A stretch of DNA of 64,000 bases from Bacteroidales bacterium. GTDB taxonomy: Bacteria > Bacteroidota > Bacteroidia > Bacteroidales > F082. Location of the stretch: positions 18,773 through 82,772 of the forward strand of contig JAUYGX010000022.1 in assembly GCA_030690365.1 (NCBI GenBank), read 5' to 3'. Below, piece after piece: positions 17,393 to 25,439 of the stretch (the first letter of the stretch is position 1; every line of letters starts with the position of its first letter). Below the pieces are notes generated by a model. The model saw nothing but the letters and a program-made list of their open reading frames with translations, searched no databases and was not told where the DNA came from. The position numbers and the translations under genes are program-made.

Positions 17393-18734
17393 GTGTTAAA
17401 CCCAGCTCTTTTGCCGCACGGCTGATATTTCCGCCATGTTTATCGACCACTTTTCGTACCAATACCCTTTCAACTTCCTCCAGGTTCAGGTTGTCGGCGT
17501 TAAAATTATCATTTTGAGGCCGGTCATCATTTTCTGAAACAAAGAAGTCGTAGGGTTCAAGGATGGTATTCTCGCTTAAAATAACGGCACGCTCCACGGC
17601 ATGCTGGAGTTCGCGTATATTTCCGGGCCAGTCGTGAATTTGAAGCCGTTTGAGGGTGCCGGCGTTGATACGTTTTTTTGGGACTTTGTACTTATTGCAA
17701 TAGATATCAATATAAAATTCCACCAGCGGTTCTATGTCTTCGAGGCGTTCGCGTAAGGGGGGTAATTTGAGTTCAACGGTGTTGATTCGGTAGAGCAAGT
17801 CCTGCCTGAACTTATTTTCGCTCACCATTTGATACAGGGGCATATTGGTGGCACAAATCAGCCTGACATTAATGGGGACTTCCTTGTTGGAGCCCAGTCT
17901 GACAACTTTTCTGCTTTGAAGTACACTGAGCAGTTTCGACTGCAGGTTTTGACTCAGATTGCCTATCTCATCCAGAAAAATAGTACCTCCGGTAGCGGCT
18001 TCAAAACGGCCTGCCCGATCCTCTTTAGCGTCGGTGAAAGCTCCTTTTTTGTAGCCAAACAGTTCGCTCTCGAACAGGCTTTCGGTAATGGCACCCAAAT
18101 CAACATTGATAAAAACTTTGTCTTTTCGTTTTGAAGCGCGGTGAATGGCCCTGGCCACCACTTCTTTACCAGTGCCGTTTTCGCCCAGTATCAATACATT
18201 GGCGTCGGTAGAAGCTACACGATAAGCCATTTTCATCACCTTCTGCATGGCAGGAGATTTACCAATCAGGTTGCTGTAGGCCTGATCCTGATCGGCAATC
18301 AGCATTTTTTGTGTAGAGCGCAGACTTTCGAGCTCTACTTTCGATTCGCGTACACGCAACGAAGTTTCGAGGGTGGCCAGCAGTTTTCGGTTTTCCCAGG
18401 GTTTGAGGATAAAATTGGTTGCCCCTTCCTTAATGCCCTGCACTGCCAATTCGATGTCACCATAGCCGGTAATAAAAATGACCGTGGCCGCCGGATCGTG
18501 TTCAAGAATTACATTTAGCCAATGAAATCCCTCCTGTCCACTGGTGGCATCCCGCGAAAAATTCATGTCGAGCAGAATCAGATCAAACACTTCATTTTTG
18601 AGAATATCCGGAAGATTGGCAGGGTTTTTTTCGGTGTGAACAATTTCAATGTGCTGTCGCAGAAACATTTTTGCCGCCAGGAGAATATCGGTGTCATCGT
18701 CAACTATCAGGATTCGGGCTTTTATCTTTGTCAT
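17352..18734 (-). CDS. NtrC-type sigma-54-dependent response regulator
   Basis: The 460-residue regulator has a receiver domain (about 1-120; phospho-Asp in LILLDMNFSRD, near residue 56), an AAA+ domain (about 150-385) with Walker A GENGTGKEVVARAI near 180, and a Fis-type helix-turn-helix at the end (RAAKELGLTRASLYRRIEKY). The sigma-54 contact loop reads GAFTDA rather than the usual GAFTGA. Walker B is TIFLDEIGNL. It should activate RpoN promoters after phosphorylation by the overlapping downstream kinase. The divergent ABC exporter genes at 18947-22094 are the obvious candidate targets. Confidence 0.93.
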   Translation of the reverse strand: MTKIKARILIVDDDTDILLAAKMFLRQHIEIVHTEKNPANLPDILKNEVFDLILLDMNFSRDATSGQEGFHWLNVILEHDPAATVIFITGYGDIELAVQGIKEGATNFILKPWENRKLLATLETSLRVRESKVELESLRSTQKMLIADQDQAYSNLIGKSPAMQKVMKMAYRVASTDANVLILGENGTGKEVVARAIHRASKRKDKVFINVDLGAITESLFESELFGYKKGAFTDAKEDRAGRFEAATGGTIFLDEIGNLSQNLQSKLLSVLQSRKVVRLGSNKEVPINVRLICATNMPLYQMVSENKFRQDLLYRINTVELKLPPLRERLEDIEPLVEFYIDIYCNKYKVPKKRINAGTLKRLQIHDWPGNIRELQHAVERAVILSENTILEPYDFFVSENDDRPQNDNFNADNLNLEEVERVLVRKVVDKHGGNISRAAKELGLTRASLYRRIEKYGL

Positions 18735-18889
18735 TTTTGCATCGCGTTAATGGGATAGATATTAAGAAGTTAAAAGTAAACATATTTTGTCCACCTTTGC
18801 ACAAACATATGGACGATTTCGAACACAAAATGTTACAAAAAAGGGTAATAATTTTTTCAAAACGTTGCATCGCAAGGGTATAGTATGCA

Positions 18890-18905
18890 TGGCACAGTAT
18901 TAGTT
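18890..18905 (+). promoter_or_regulatory. weak sigma-54-like promoter upstream of the ABC exporter
   Basis: TGGCAC at 18890-18895 matches the -24 element, and ten bases after its GG comes GT (18903-18904) where GC is expected at -12. The start codon of the ABC ATPase is 42 nt downstream, a suitable distance. It is divergent from the NtrC-type regulator gene. The -12 mismatch keeps this a suggestion only. Confidence 0.3.
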
Positions 18906-18946
18906 AAAAATTATTAACAGATTTTAAGAACCCGATACCTACTCGC

Positions 18947-19636
18947 ATGAATATAATAGAAACAAAGGGGTTGGAGAAGATATTTCAGGCAGAATCAGTG
19001 GAAACGATTGCTTTGCGCAACATCAACTTTGATGTAAAAGAAGGAGATTTTGTAGCCGTAATGGGACCTTCCGGATGTGGAAAGACTACCTTACTAAACA
19101 TTCTGGGAATGATTGACAGCTGGAACAGCGGATCTTACATGTTGCTTGGGCATGATATTGCCAAACTAAAGGAAAAGCAACGAACCAATTTACGGAAGAA
19201 CCACATCGGGTTTGTGTTTCAAAATTTTAACCTGATTGAAGAATTAACTGTTTATGAGAACATCGAATTGCCGTTGCAATACCTCGGCTGGAAAAAAAAG
19301 GAGCGACACCAGCGCGTGACCGAACTGCTCGAAAAAATGAAAATCGCCCACCGGGGTAATCTGTTTCCCTTACAGCTTTCGGGTGGACAACAACAGCGAG
19401 TGGCAGTGGCCCGGGCAGTGGTAGCCAATCCTCCACTGATACTGGCCGACGAACCTACCGGAAATCTCGACAGCCAGCATGGTGAAGAAGTGATGAATTT
19501 ACTCGACACGTTGAACAAAGAGGGAACCACCATCATCATGGTTACTCATTCACAGCGCGACGCTTCCTATAGCCGCCGCATCGTGCATCTTTTCGACGGA
19601 CAGATCATCAACGAAAACCTGAATAAACTCCACTAA
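18947..19636 (+). CDS. ABC transporter ATP-binding protein (MacB/LolD type)
   Basis: This 229-residue ATPase has Walker [10 protein letters not shown] (about residues 39-47), the signature [14 protein letters not shown] (about 145-158), Walker [13 protein letters not shown] (about 165-176) and an H-loop in MVTHSQRD. Size and sequence fit the LolD/MacB group that powers FtsX-like permeases for export or mechanotransmission. It is followed after 7 nt by its permease. It faces away from the NtrB/NtrC-like pair, which probably controls it. The substrate (peptide, lipoprotein or drug) is not evident. Confidence 0.93.
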   Translation: MNIIETKGLEKIFQAESVETIALRNINFDVKEGDFVAVMGPSGCGKTTLLNILGMIDSWNSGSYMLLGHDIAKLKEKQRTNLRKNHIGFVFQNFNLIEELTVYENIELPLQYLGWKKKERHQRVTELLEKMKIAHRGNLFPLQLSGGQQQRVAVARAVVANPPLILADEPTGNLDSQHGEEVMNLLDTLNKEGTTIIMVTHSQRDASYSRRIVHLFDGQIINENLNKLH

Positions 19637-19643
19637 CCAGCTC

Positions 19644-22094
19644 ATGACCGGAAACTATTTTAAAGTTGAATTCAGGTTGCTGGTCAGGCAAAAAGGCTAT
19701 ACATTGCTCAACGTGGCAGGCCTTATGCTTGGGATTGCGGTGTTTGTGTTTATTTATCTGTTTGTAGAAAGTGAGGTTAGGTACGACAGGTACTGGGCCT
19801 GTCACGAGCAAATATACCGCATTACCAATGAATATTCGCTGGATGGGAAATCAGAGAAAATTGCACTCACTCCCTTTAGACTGGCACAGGATTTACGCAC
19901 CGAATTTACTGGCGTAGAAGAATCTACCAACTTGTTTTTTACCGATCCGGCTGATGAAAATGATGTTTCCACGGTAATTTATAACGGCGAAGTGTTCGAA
20001 ATACCCGACATCAGTCTGGCTGACGGCAGCTTCTTCAATATTTTTGATTATCCTTTTCTGGAAGGAAATGCTGATTCGGCACTGGAGAAGCCCAATTCCA
20101 TTGTAATTAATCTGGCGACAGCGCGAAAAATCTTTGGTAACCAGTCGGCGATGGGGAAAAATCTGAGGACAAACTTACGTGAATATACCGTTACCGGAGT
20201 AATCGATAAGTCAACAAAACCGTCGCACCTCAATTTTGACGCCATCGTTTCTGTATCCTCTTTAAACGACCGCGAAAGCACAGCACTGGCTCACGATTAC
20301 TTCTGGATGACCTGTTACACATACGTAAAGCTGAATGATACTGTCGACCCGGCTGATTTTGAATACCGGTTTAATGAGTTTGAACGCAGGGGGGAGGCTG
20401 CTTTTATACAGGAAGAAAAACTGAACGTGGTGGGCAGCATGCAGTATTTTTTTGAAAATGTTTCGATGGTTCATTTTAATTCGGGCCTGATGTACGATTC
20501 ACCTACCAACGTGGATGTGGATAATCTGTATGTTTTTGCCATCATTGCCTTGTTTATATTACTAACGGCATCCATCAACTATATTAATCTGGCTACTGCC
20601 CGGTCGTTGAAGCGGTCGCGCGAAATTGGCATGCGAAAAGTGCTTGGTGCCGGTACCCGTCAACTGGCGGTTCAGTATATTGTTGAATCGCTTATCATTA
20701 CCATTATTGCGTTTGTTCTGGCTCTTTCATTGGTCGAATGGTTGATGCCTCAGTTTAATTTACTGGTAGGCAAGAAACTGAGTTTAATAGATAGCCTGGT
20801 TTCAGGAGGTAACTATTTCTTTGGGATCGCCCTTTTGGTACTTATTCTCCTACTTTCGGTTATTGGCGGTAGTTTCCCGGCTTTTGTCCTGAATTCGTTT
20901 AAACCGGCCCATGTGCTTCGAGGAACTTCTTATACGGCTGGTAGATTTGGAAAACAACAGGTAACGGCGGGAATTATGCGGCATTTCCTGGTTATCATTC
21001 AGTATGTGGTTTCCATTGGTATGATTATGGCCACACTCATTATTTACGCTCAAATCAGTTTTTTGAAACACCATGAGCTCGGTTTTGATGAAGAAAATGT
21101 GTTTGTAATCAATGTTCCGCGTGATACCCTTTTTAGAAAGCAGATCCGTAAAACAATGGAGATACTTAAACATCATCCGGCTGTTCTTGAAGTGTCGGGT
21201 ACGCAGAATGTCCCGGGCTACACCGAAGGTAAAATGCTGTTCCAGGTGGGTGATACCAATGTAAATCCGGTACAGACCATCAATTATTTTGGAGTAGGGT
21301 ATCGGTTTTTTAAGTTGCTGAACATACCTTTGGTCGAGGGCCGGTATTTTCATGACGAACCAGGTGATGATACCGCCACCAGTTTTATCCTGAACGAAGC
21401 TGCGGTGGCCTTCTTAAACCTCGACACTGCCGTGGGCACTCCATTTAACTTTGCTGGTGCGAAAGGTGGAAAAATTGTGGGTGTGGTCAGGAACTTCAAC
21501 TCTTCATCGCTGCACCGCGATGTAGATCCGGTAGTATTTATGCTGGTTCCCCGGATGGCACGGTATTTCATGGTAAAGGCGGTTCCGGACAGACTTGATG
21601 AGGCGGAATCGCATATCAGGCAGGTGTGGAGTGGAATTCCGTCTGCCGGATCGTTGCATATTATTTCTCTGGAATCAAAAATTTCGGGGTTGTACAGTGG
21701 CGACAAAAAAATGCTGAACCTATTTTTCTATTTTTCGTTGTTCGTGGTTTTTATTTCCAGCCTGGGATTATATGGTCTTTCGTCGTTCCTGATACAACAG
21801 CGAACCCGTGAAATAGGGATTCGACGGGTGTTGGGAGGTTCTGAAAAACAGCTGATTACCATGTTGTCGATGGGTTATCTTAAATTGGTATTTTTATCAG
21901 GACTCATTGCTACCCCCATCGTGTATCTGCTCATGAAAAAGTGGCTCGACGGATTTGCTTATCATATTTCGATCCATGCGGGATTTTTTATTGGCAGCAT
22001 CTTGCTTGCGTTGCTGCTGGCCTTTTTAACGGTCCTTTTAAGATCGGTGAAAGTGGTAAAGGAGCATCCTGCCAGTGCGCTCAAAGTTCAATAG
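19644..22094 (+). CDS. ABC transporter permease, FtsX/MacB family
   Basis: The 816-residue protein has the long Bacteroidota FtsX layout. TM1 is at about 20-40, followed by a MacB-type periplasmic domain (about 45-280) and three helices (about 292-315, 345-365, 390-415). A second start helix follows (about 450-475, HFLVIIQYVVSIGMIMAT), then a second periplasmic domain, and three final helices (about 690-810). The signature after each core is seen (RSREIGMRKVLGAGTRQL and RTREIGIRRVLGG), marking two repeated FtsX units in one chain. It pairs with the ATPase 7 nt upstream. No adjacent membrane-fusion or TolC-like genes are present, so it may act alone or use partners elsewhere. Confidence 0.92.
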   Translation: MTGNYFKVEFRLLVRQKGYTLLNVAGLMLGIAVFVFIYLFVESEVRYDRYWACHEQIYRITNEYSLDGKSEKIALTPFRLAQDLRTEFTGVEESTNLFFTDPADENDVSTVIYNGEVFEIPDISLADGSFFNIFDYPFLEGNADSALEKPNSIVINLATARKIFGNQSAMGKNLRTNLREYTVTGVIDKSTKPSHLNFDAIVSVSSLNDRESTALAHDYFWMTCYTYVKLNDTVDPADFEYRFNEFERRGEAAFIQEEKLNVVGSMQYFFENVSMVHFNSGLMYDSPTNVDVDNLYVFAIIALFILLTASINYINLATARSLKRSREIGMRKVLGAGTRQLAVQYIVESLIITIIAFVLALSLVEWLMPQFNLLVGKKLSLIDSLVSGGNYFFGIALLVLILLLSVIGGSFPAFVLNSFKPAHVLRGTSYTAGRFGKQQVTAGIMRHFLVIIQYVVSIGMIMATLIIYAQISFLKHHELGFDEENVFVINVPRDTLFRKQIRKTMEILKHHPAVLEVSGTQNVPGYTEGKMLFQVGDTNVNPVQTINYFGVGYRFFKLLNIPLVEGRYFHDEPGDDTATSFILNEAAVAFLNLDTAVGTPFNFAGAKGGKIVGVVRNFNSSSLHRDVDPVVFMLVPRMARYFMVKAVPDRLDEAESHIRQVWSGIPSAGSLHIISLESKISGLYSGDKKMLNLFFYFSLFVVFISSLGLYGLSSFLIQQRTREIGIRRVLGGSEKQLITMLSMGYLKLVFLSGLIATPIVYLLMKKWLDGFAYHISIHAGFFIGSILLALLLAFLTVLLRSVKVVKEHPASALKVQ

Positions 22095-22112
22095 GCGCTT
22101 TTGTCTCATATA

Positions 22113-22144
22113 CAAAAAAAGGCCTGATCAATTGATCAAGCCTT
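22113..22144 (-). terminator. terminator of the DUF6249-like gene
   Basis: AAGGC, a mismatch, TGATCAA and its inverted copy ending GCCTT (22119-22144) form a near-perfect 13-bp stem. On the minus strand it is followed by a run of seven T (22114-22120 complement). It ends the minus-strand gene at 22178 and, lying 25 nt after the permease stop, may also slow plus-strand transcription. Confidence 0.75.
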
Positions 22145-22177
22145 CAGGATTGCGGTATTCCAAATGCTTTTTGGGGT

Positions 22178-22537
22178 TTATTTTTGTGAGCTGGTTTTCT
22201 CCAATTCGGCGCGTTCGTGTTTTTCCATGAAATGGCTCACCACCAGGCCAATCCCGCCAAACAGAAATATCATTGCGAAATACGATACTTCCTCATCCAG
22301 GCTGCCTACCCTGATCAGGATTTCGCCAAGAATTGTCCCAACGCCCAATCCAATGAGCAGCAAGCCAATCTTTAAAGCGAAAAATGAAACATTCTTAAGC
22401 GGTGTGATGAAATAAGCTGCATCCACGCCCTTTTCCAAAAGAGCCATGCGTTCTTTTTTCCTGACCAACAGGAAAATAACAGCATAAACAAAGCCAAAAA
22501 TGATGGCGAGTACAAATACAGGAATCAGGTCTTCCAT
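22178..22537 (-). CDS. small membrane protein, DUF6249-like
   Basis: The start at 22537 (MEDLIPVFVLAIIFGFVYAV) is preferred; an upstream in-frame ATG at 22573 would add a polar 12-residue leader. The 119-residue protein has three membrane helices (about 3-22, 50-70, 80-100), a cytoplasmic RKKERMALLEKG loop after the first, and a polar C-terminal tail (HFMEKHERAELEK). The RKKERMALLEKG pattern is typical of a Bacteroidota family usually called DUF6249. The function is unknown. It is a single-gene unit ended by its own terminator. Confidence 0.6.
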   Translation of the reverse strand: MEDLIPVFVLAIIFGFVYAVIFLLVRKKERMALLEKGVDAAYFITPLKNVSFFALKIGLLLIGLGVGTILGEILIRVGSLDEEVSYFAMIFLFGGIGLVVSHFMEKHERAELEKTSSQK

Positions 22538-22649
22538 AGTTTTAAATTTTAGTGTTGATTTTTTTGATGTCATTCTTTTGGACGCAGGTTTTAATCCATA
22601 GTTACAAACAAATTAAACAAATATTCATTTTTTAGATGTGATCAGGATG

Positions 22650-22679
22650 TTTGATGTTTAAATTTTTTAATTATATTTG
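22650..22679 (+). promoter_or_regulatory. Bacteroidota-type promoter of the tnaA leader transcript
   Basis: TTTG at 22650-22653 and TATATTTG at 22672-22679 match both promoter elements (TTTG, 18-nt spacer, TAnnTTTG). Transcription should begin near 22685, about a dozen bases before the small frame at 22698 and about 150 bases before tnaA. This is one of the best two-element promoter matches in the window. Confidence 0.6.
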
Positions 22680-22697
22680 ATGCCTCTTGGATTTAGT

Positions 22698-22784
22698 ATG
22701 CAGTATTTACAAAAAATAGGACACAGAAAAGTATTTCGTAACGTGAAAAACCGCGATGCTTTCGATTCGTTTTACTTGTCGTAA
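22698..22784 (+). CDS. candidate 28-residue leader peptide upstream of tryptophanase
   Basis: An ATG frame of 28 codons begins right after the predicted transcription start and ends 49 nt before the tnaA start codon. The peptide begins MQYLQKIGHRKVF and ends DAFDSFYLS. Position and size recall TnaC, the E. coli leader that senses tryptophan and stalls the ribosome, but there is no Trp or Pro, so it is not a TnaC homologue. It could be a different sensing peptide or an accidental frame. It is included because a well-formed promoter places it at the very 5' end of the transcript. Confidence 0.35.
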   Translation: MQYLQKIGHRKVFRNVKNRDAFDSFYLS

Positions 22785-22833
22785 CCGGCTAGCCCTTAGT
22801 TAAGTAAAATATCTTATTATAAATCACTAAATC

Positions 22834-24210
22834 ATGAATTTACCTTTTTCAGAATCTTATAAAATAAAAATGGTGGAGCCCATCCGCCGCAGCACTCGCG
22901 AACAGCGTGAACAATGGATTAAAGATGCCAGGTTTAACCTTTTTAACCTCCGCAGCGACCAGGTGTTTATCGATCTGCTTACCGACTCGGGAACCGGAGC
23001 GATGAGCCAGATGCAATGGTCGGAAATGATGCTGGGCGACGAAAGTTATGCAGGGGCTTCTTCGTATTACAAACTAAAAAATGCCATTGCTGAGATCACC
23101 GGATTTCCTTATTTTTTGCCTACACATCAGGGCAGAGCGGCCGAAAATGTGCTGTTCTCAACGATGATCAAGGCAGGTGATATCGTCCCCGGAAACTCAC
23201 ATTTCGATACCACCAAAGGACATATCGAATTTCGCAAAGCACATGCCGTGGATTGTACCATTGATGAAGCTTTTAACACCACACTCGATCATCCCTTTAA
23301 AGGCGATGTGGACTTGAATAAGTTGGAAGGAGTATTGAAATCCTATCCGGTAAGCCAGATACCTTTGATTATCATGACGGTTACCTGTAACTCGTCGGGA
23401 GGTCAGCCGGTTTCGATGAAAAATCTACGCGATGTTAAGCAATTGGCCAACCAATATGACATTCCTGTGTTTTTCGACTCGGCACGTTTTGCCGAAAACG
23501 CCTATTTTATCAAAATCAGAGAAGAAGGATACGGCGACAAGTCCATCCGTGAAATCGTACGCGAAATGTTCTCCTATGCCGATGGTATGACCATGAGCAG
23601 TAAAAAAGATGCCATTGTCAACATGGGCGGGTTCATTGGTTTCAACAGCAAAGCGCTTTTTAATCAGGCCACTACTTACAATATTCTTTTTGAGGGGTAT
23701 ATTTCTTACGGTGGGATGTCGGGACGCGATATGAATGCTTTGGCACAGGGACTATACGAAGGCACCGAATTCGATTACCTGGAAACACGCATTAAACAGG
23801 TGGCGTATTTGGGTCAGCAACTTAAAGATTACGGAATTCCCATTCAGTATCCTTTTGGCGGACATGCCATTTTTGTGGATGCCAAGCGGTTTCTGCCCCA
23901 GCTTCCAAAGGAAGGTTATGTGGCCCAGACACTTGCCGTGGAGTTGTATATTGAAGGCGGCGTCCGGGGTGTGGAAATCGGTACCTTGCTTGCCGATCGT
24001 GATCCTGAAACCGGATTAAACCGCTATCCCGATCTGGAATTGTTGCGCCTGGCCATTCCCCGAAGGGTTTACACCAACAACCACATGGATTATGTGGCTG
24101 CCTCACTGATGAACGTTTACGATCGTCGCCACGAGATTATGTCTGGCTTAAAGGTGACCCGGGAAGCTCCTATTCTCAGGCATTTTACGGTAGAACTTGA
24201 AAAAGCTTAA
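22834..24210 (+). CDS. tnaA: tryptophanase (tryptophan indole-lyase)
   Basis: The 458-residue PLP enzyme splits L-tryptophan into indole, pyruvate and ammonia in the cytoplasm. It has the family motifs VFIDLLTDSGTGAMS (about residues 45-60), PTHQGRAAE (about 92-100), DTTKGH, DSARFAENAYFIK (about 212-224), the PLP Lys in MSSKKDA (about 258-259), and GVEIGTLLADRDPETG near 385. The DTTxGH, DSARFAENAYF and GRDP/DRDPxTG signatures favour tryptophanase over the closely related tyrosine phenol-lyase, but substrate preference should be considered probable rather than proved. No tryptophan permease gene adjoins it. A candidate leader peptide precedes it and a nested hairpin follows. Confidence 0.88.
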   Translation: MNLPFSESYKIKMVEPIRRSTREQREQWIKDARFNLFNLRSDQVFIDLLTDSGTGAMSQMQWSEMMLGDESYAGASSYYKLKNAIAEITGFPYFLPTHQGRAAENVLFSTMIKAGDIVPGNSHFDTTKGHIEFRKAHAVDCTIDEAFNTTLDHPFKGDVDLNKLEGVLKSYPVSQIPLIIMTVTCNSSGGQPVSMKNLRDVKQLANQYDIPVFFDSARFAENAYFIKIREEGYGDKSIREIVREMFSYADGMTMSSKKDAIVNMGGFIGFNSKALFNQATTYNILFEGYISYGGMSGRDMNALAQGLYEGTEFDYLETRIKQVAYLGQQLKDYGIPIQYPFGGHAIFVDAKRFLPQLPKEGYVAQTLAVELYIEGGVRGVEIGTLLADRDPETGLNRYPDLELLRLAIPRRVYTNNHMDYVAASLMNVYDRRHEIMSGLKVTREAPILRHFTVELEKA

Positions 24211-24227
24211 GTGGAATCTAAGCAGCT

Positions 24228-24280
24228 AAATGCGGAGGTTGTCAGGGTTATATTACCCGGATAGTCTCCGCATTTGCTTT
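24228..24280 (+). terminator. nested-hairpin terminator after tnaA
   Basis: AAATGCGGAG (24228-24237) pairs perfectly with CTCCGCATTT (24266-24275). An inner GGGT...ACCC stem lies inside (24245-24258). A short T-rich tail (TTTGCTTT) follows. It separates tnaA from the msrC-type gene. Confidence 0.6.
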
Positions 24281-24330
24281 CGTAGTCCATTCATAAACCT
24301 TTCGTATTTTTGCTGTCTGAAACTAAACCG

Positions 24331-24801
24331 ATGGAACCAACTAAAAAACATCAACGCTATCAACGTCTTTTCGATCAAATACAATCGTTGATTCAAAAAA
24401 GCAGCAACAATCCACTTTCGAACATGGCCACCATCAATGCAGTGCTGCACCACAAAATGGACACCTTTTTCTGGACAGGGTTCTATTTATTGCACAACGG
24501 CAAACTACAGGTGGGTCCTTATCAGGGAGCATTGGCCTGTATCAACCTGGCCAAAGACAGCGGTGTTTGCTGGGCAGCCCTCAATCAGGAAAAAACCATG
24601 GTAGTTCCTGACGTACACAATTTCCCTGGTCATATTGCCTGCGATTCACGCTCACAATCGGAAGTGGTTGTTCCGGTAAAAAATAAACAGGGTGAACTGG
24701 TGGCCGTACTGGATATAGACAGCGATAAACTCAACAGTTTTGATGAGGTGGATGCAGAATGGTTGGAGAAAATTGTGGAACTGGTTTACACTGCGGATTA
24801 A
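24331..24801 (+). CDS. msrC: free methionine-(R)-sulfoxide reductase, GAF-domain
   Basis: The start at 24331 (MEPTKKHQRYQ) is chosen; a preceding in-frame ATG at 24310 lies inside a TATTTTTG promoter-like motif (24305-24312). The 156-residue protein is a single GAF domain with the three cysteines of the fRMsr family in the right context: ACINLA, SGVCWAA and HIACDSRSQSE. FWTGFYLL and GPYQG line the substrate pocket. The enzyme reduces free Met-R-sulfoxide and is recycled by thioredoxin. It stands alone between two terminator or promoter signals. Confidence 0.9.
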   Translation: MEPTKKHQRYQRLFDQIQSLIQKSSNNPLSNMATINAVLHHKMDTFFWTGFYLLHNGKLQVGPYQGALACINLAKDSGVCWAALNQEKTMVVPDVHNFPGHIACDSRSQSEVVVPVKNKQGELVAVLDIDSDKLNSFDEVDAEWLEKIVELVYTAD

Positions 24802-24849
24802 TGGAATATCCTATTCAACACTTTTAGTCGATCCCCCCGAAAAGTTTAG

Positions 24850-24857
24850 TAATTTTG
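24850..24857 (+). promoter_or_regulatory. -7 promoter element before the MntP-like gene
   Basis: TAATTTTG matches TAnnTTTG exactly and lies 23 nt before the start codon. No TTTG is found at the expected -33 position, so only the -7 half is supported. Confidence 0.35.
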
Positions 24858-24880
24858 CAGCCCTTTTTAACAGGACCGAA

Positions 24881-25429
24881 ATGCAGTCAGTCATTATTAT
24901 TGCCATCATATTTTTCCTTGCTGTTCAGCCATTTCCGGTAGCCATCGGCATTCAGGCAAAGCAAAATTGGCTTAAGGCAGGCCTGTTTGTTGTGATCATG
25001 GCTTTGGTTCAGACCATCCTGTTATGGTCCGGAATATGGCTGGGAGGCCTGTTTATGCATTTCATGGACGGATTCAGGGGTGTGGTTTTGTTTTTAGGAT
25101 TTACCCTGGTGGGCATCCGGATGCTGATGGAGGTTTTCCATATCCGCAAAGGGGAACGGACCTATTCAATCGACAGCATGTCGCTGGTATTTTTTGCCTC
25201 CCTGGCACAGGCCATGAACACCCTGTTGGTGGGCCTGATGTTAAGCTATTTTACACTCTCCGGCATTCCTGTATTTGGTATTTTATTTCTTGCCTCGATA
25301 CTCATTGCGGCCACGGGCGTTTTGTTGTTGCCCACTAAACTTAACCTGTCGTTCGCCTCATTGCTCTACCTGGCAGGTGGATTGGTGATGCTGGCAGCTG
25401 CTGTTTACCTGGCATTTTTTATCACATAA
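24881..25429 (+). CDS. six-helix membrane protein resembling MntP, lacking the metal-binding Asp residues
   Basis: The start at 24881 (MQSVIIIAIIFFLAVQPF) follows a promoter-like TAATTTTG and avoids overlap with msrC. The 182-residue protein has about six helices. The centre (VVLFLGFTLVGIRMLMEVF then SLAQAMNTLLVGLML) parallels MntP manganese exporters, in which a GGRMI.EGF helix and an ATSLDAMAVG helix occur in the same places. Here the two key acidic residues of MntP (in MSMDA and SLDAM) are replaced (FFLAVQPF and AQAMN). It is therefore a divergent relative that probably does not export Mn by the known mechanism. The function is unknown. Confidence 0.55.
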   Translation: MQSVIIIAIIFFLAVQPFPVAIGIQAKQNWLKAGLFVVIMALVQTILLWSGIWLGGLFMHFMDGFRGVVLFLGFTLVGIRMLMEVFHIRKGERTYSIDSMSLVFFASLAQAMNTLLVGLMLSYFTLSGIPVFGILFLASILIAATGVLLLPTKLNLSFASLLYLAGGLVMLAAAVYLAFFIT

Positions 25430-25439
25430 TTTATTTTCA

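Noticed and set aside
22834..24210. Tyrosine phenol-lyase as the identity of the PLP lyase
   Set aside because: The motifs DTTKGH, DSARFAENAYFIK and DRDPETG follow tryptophanase more closely, although the two families are near each other and an assay would decide.
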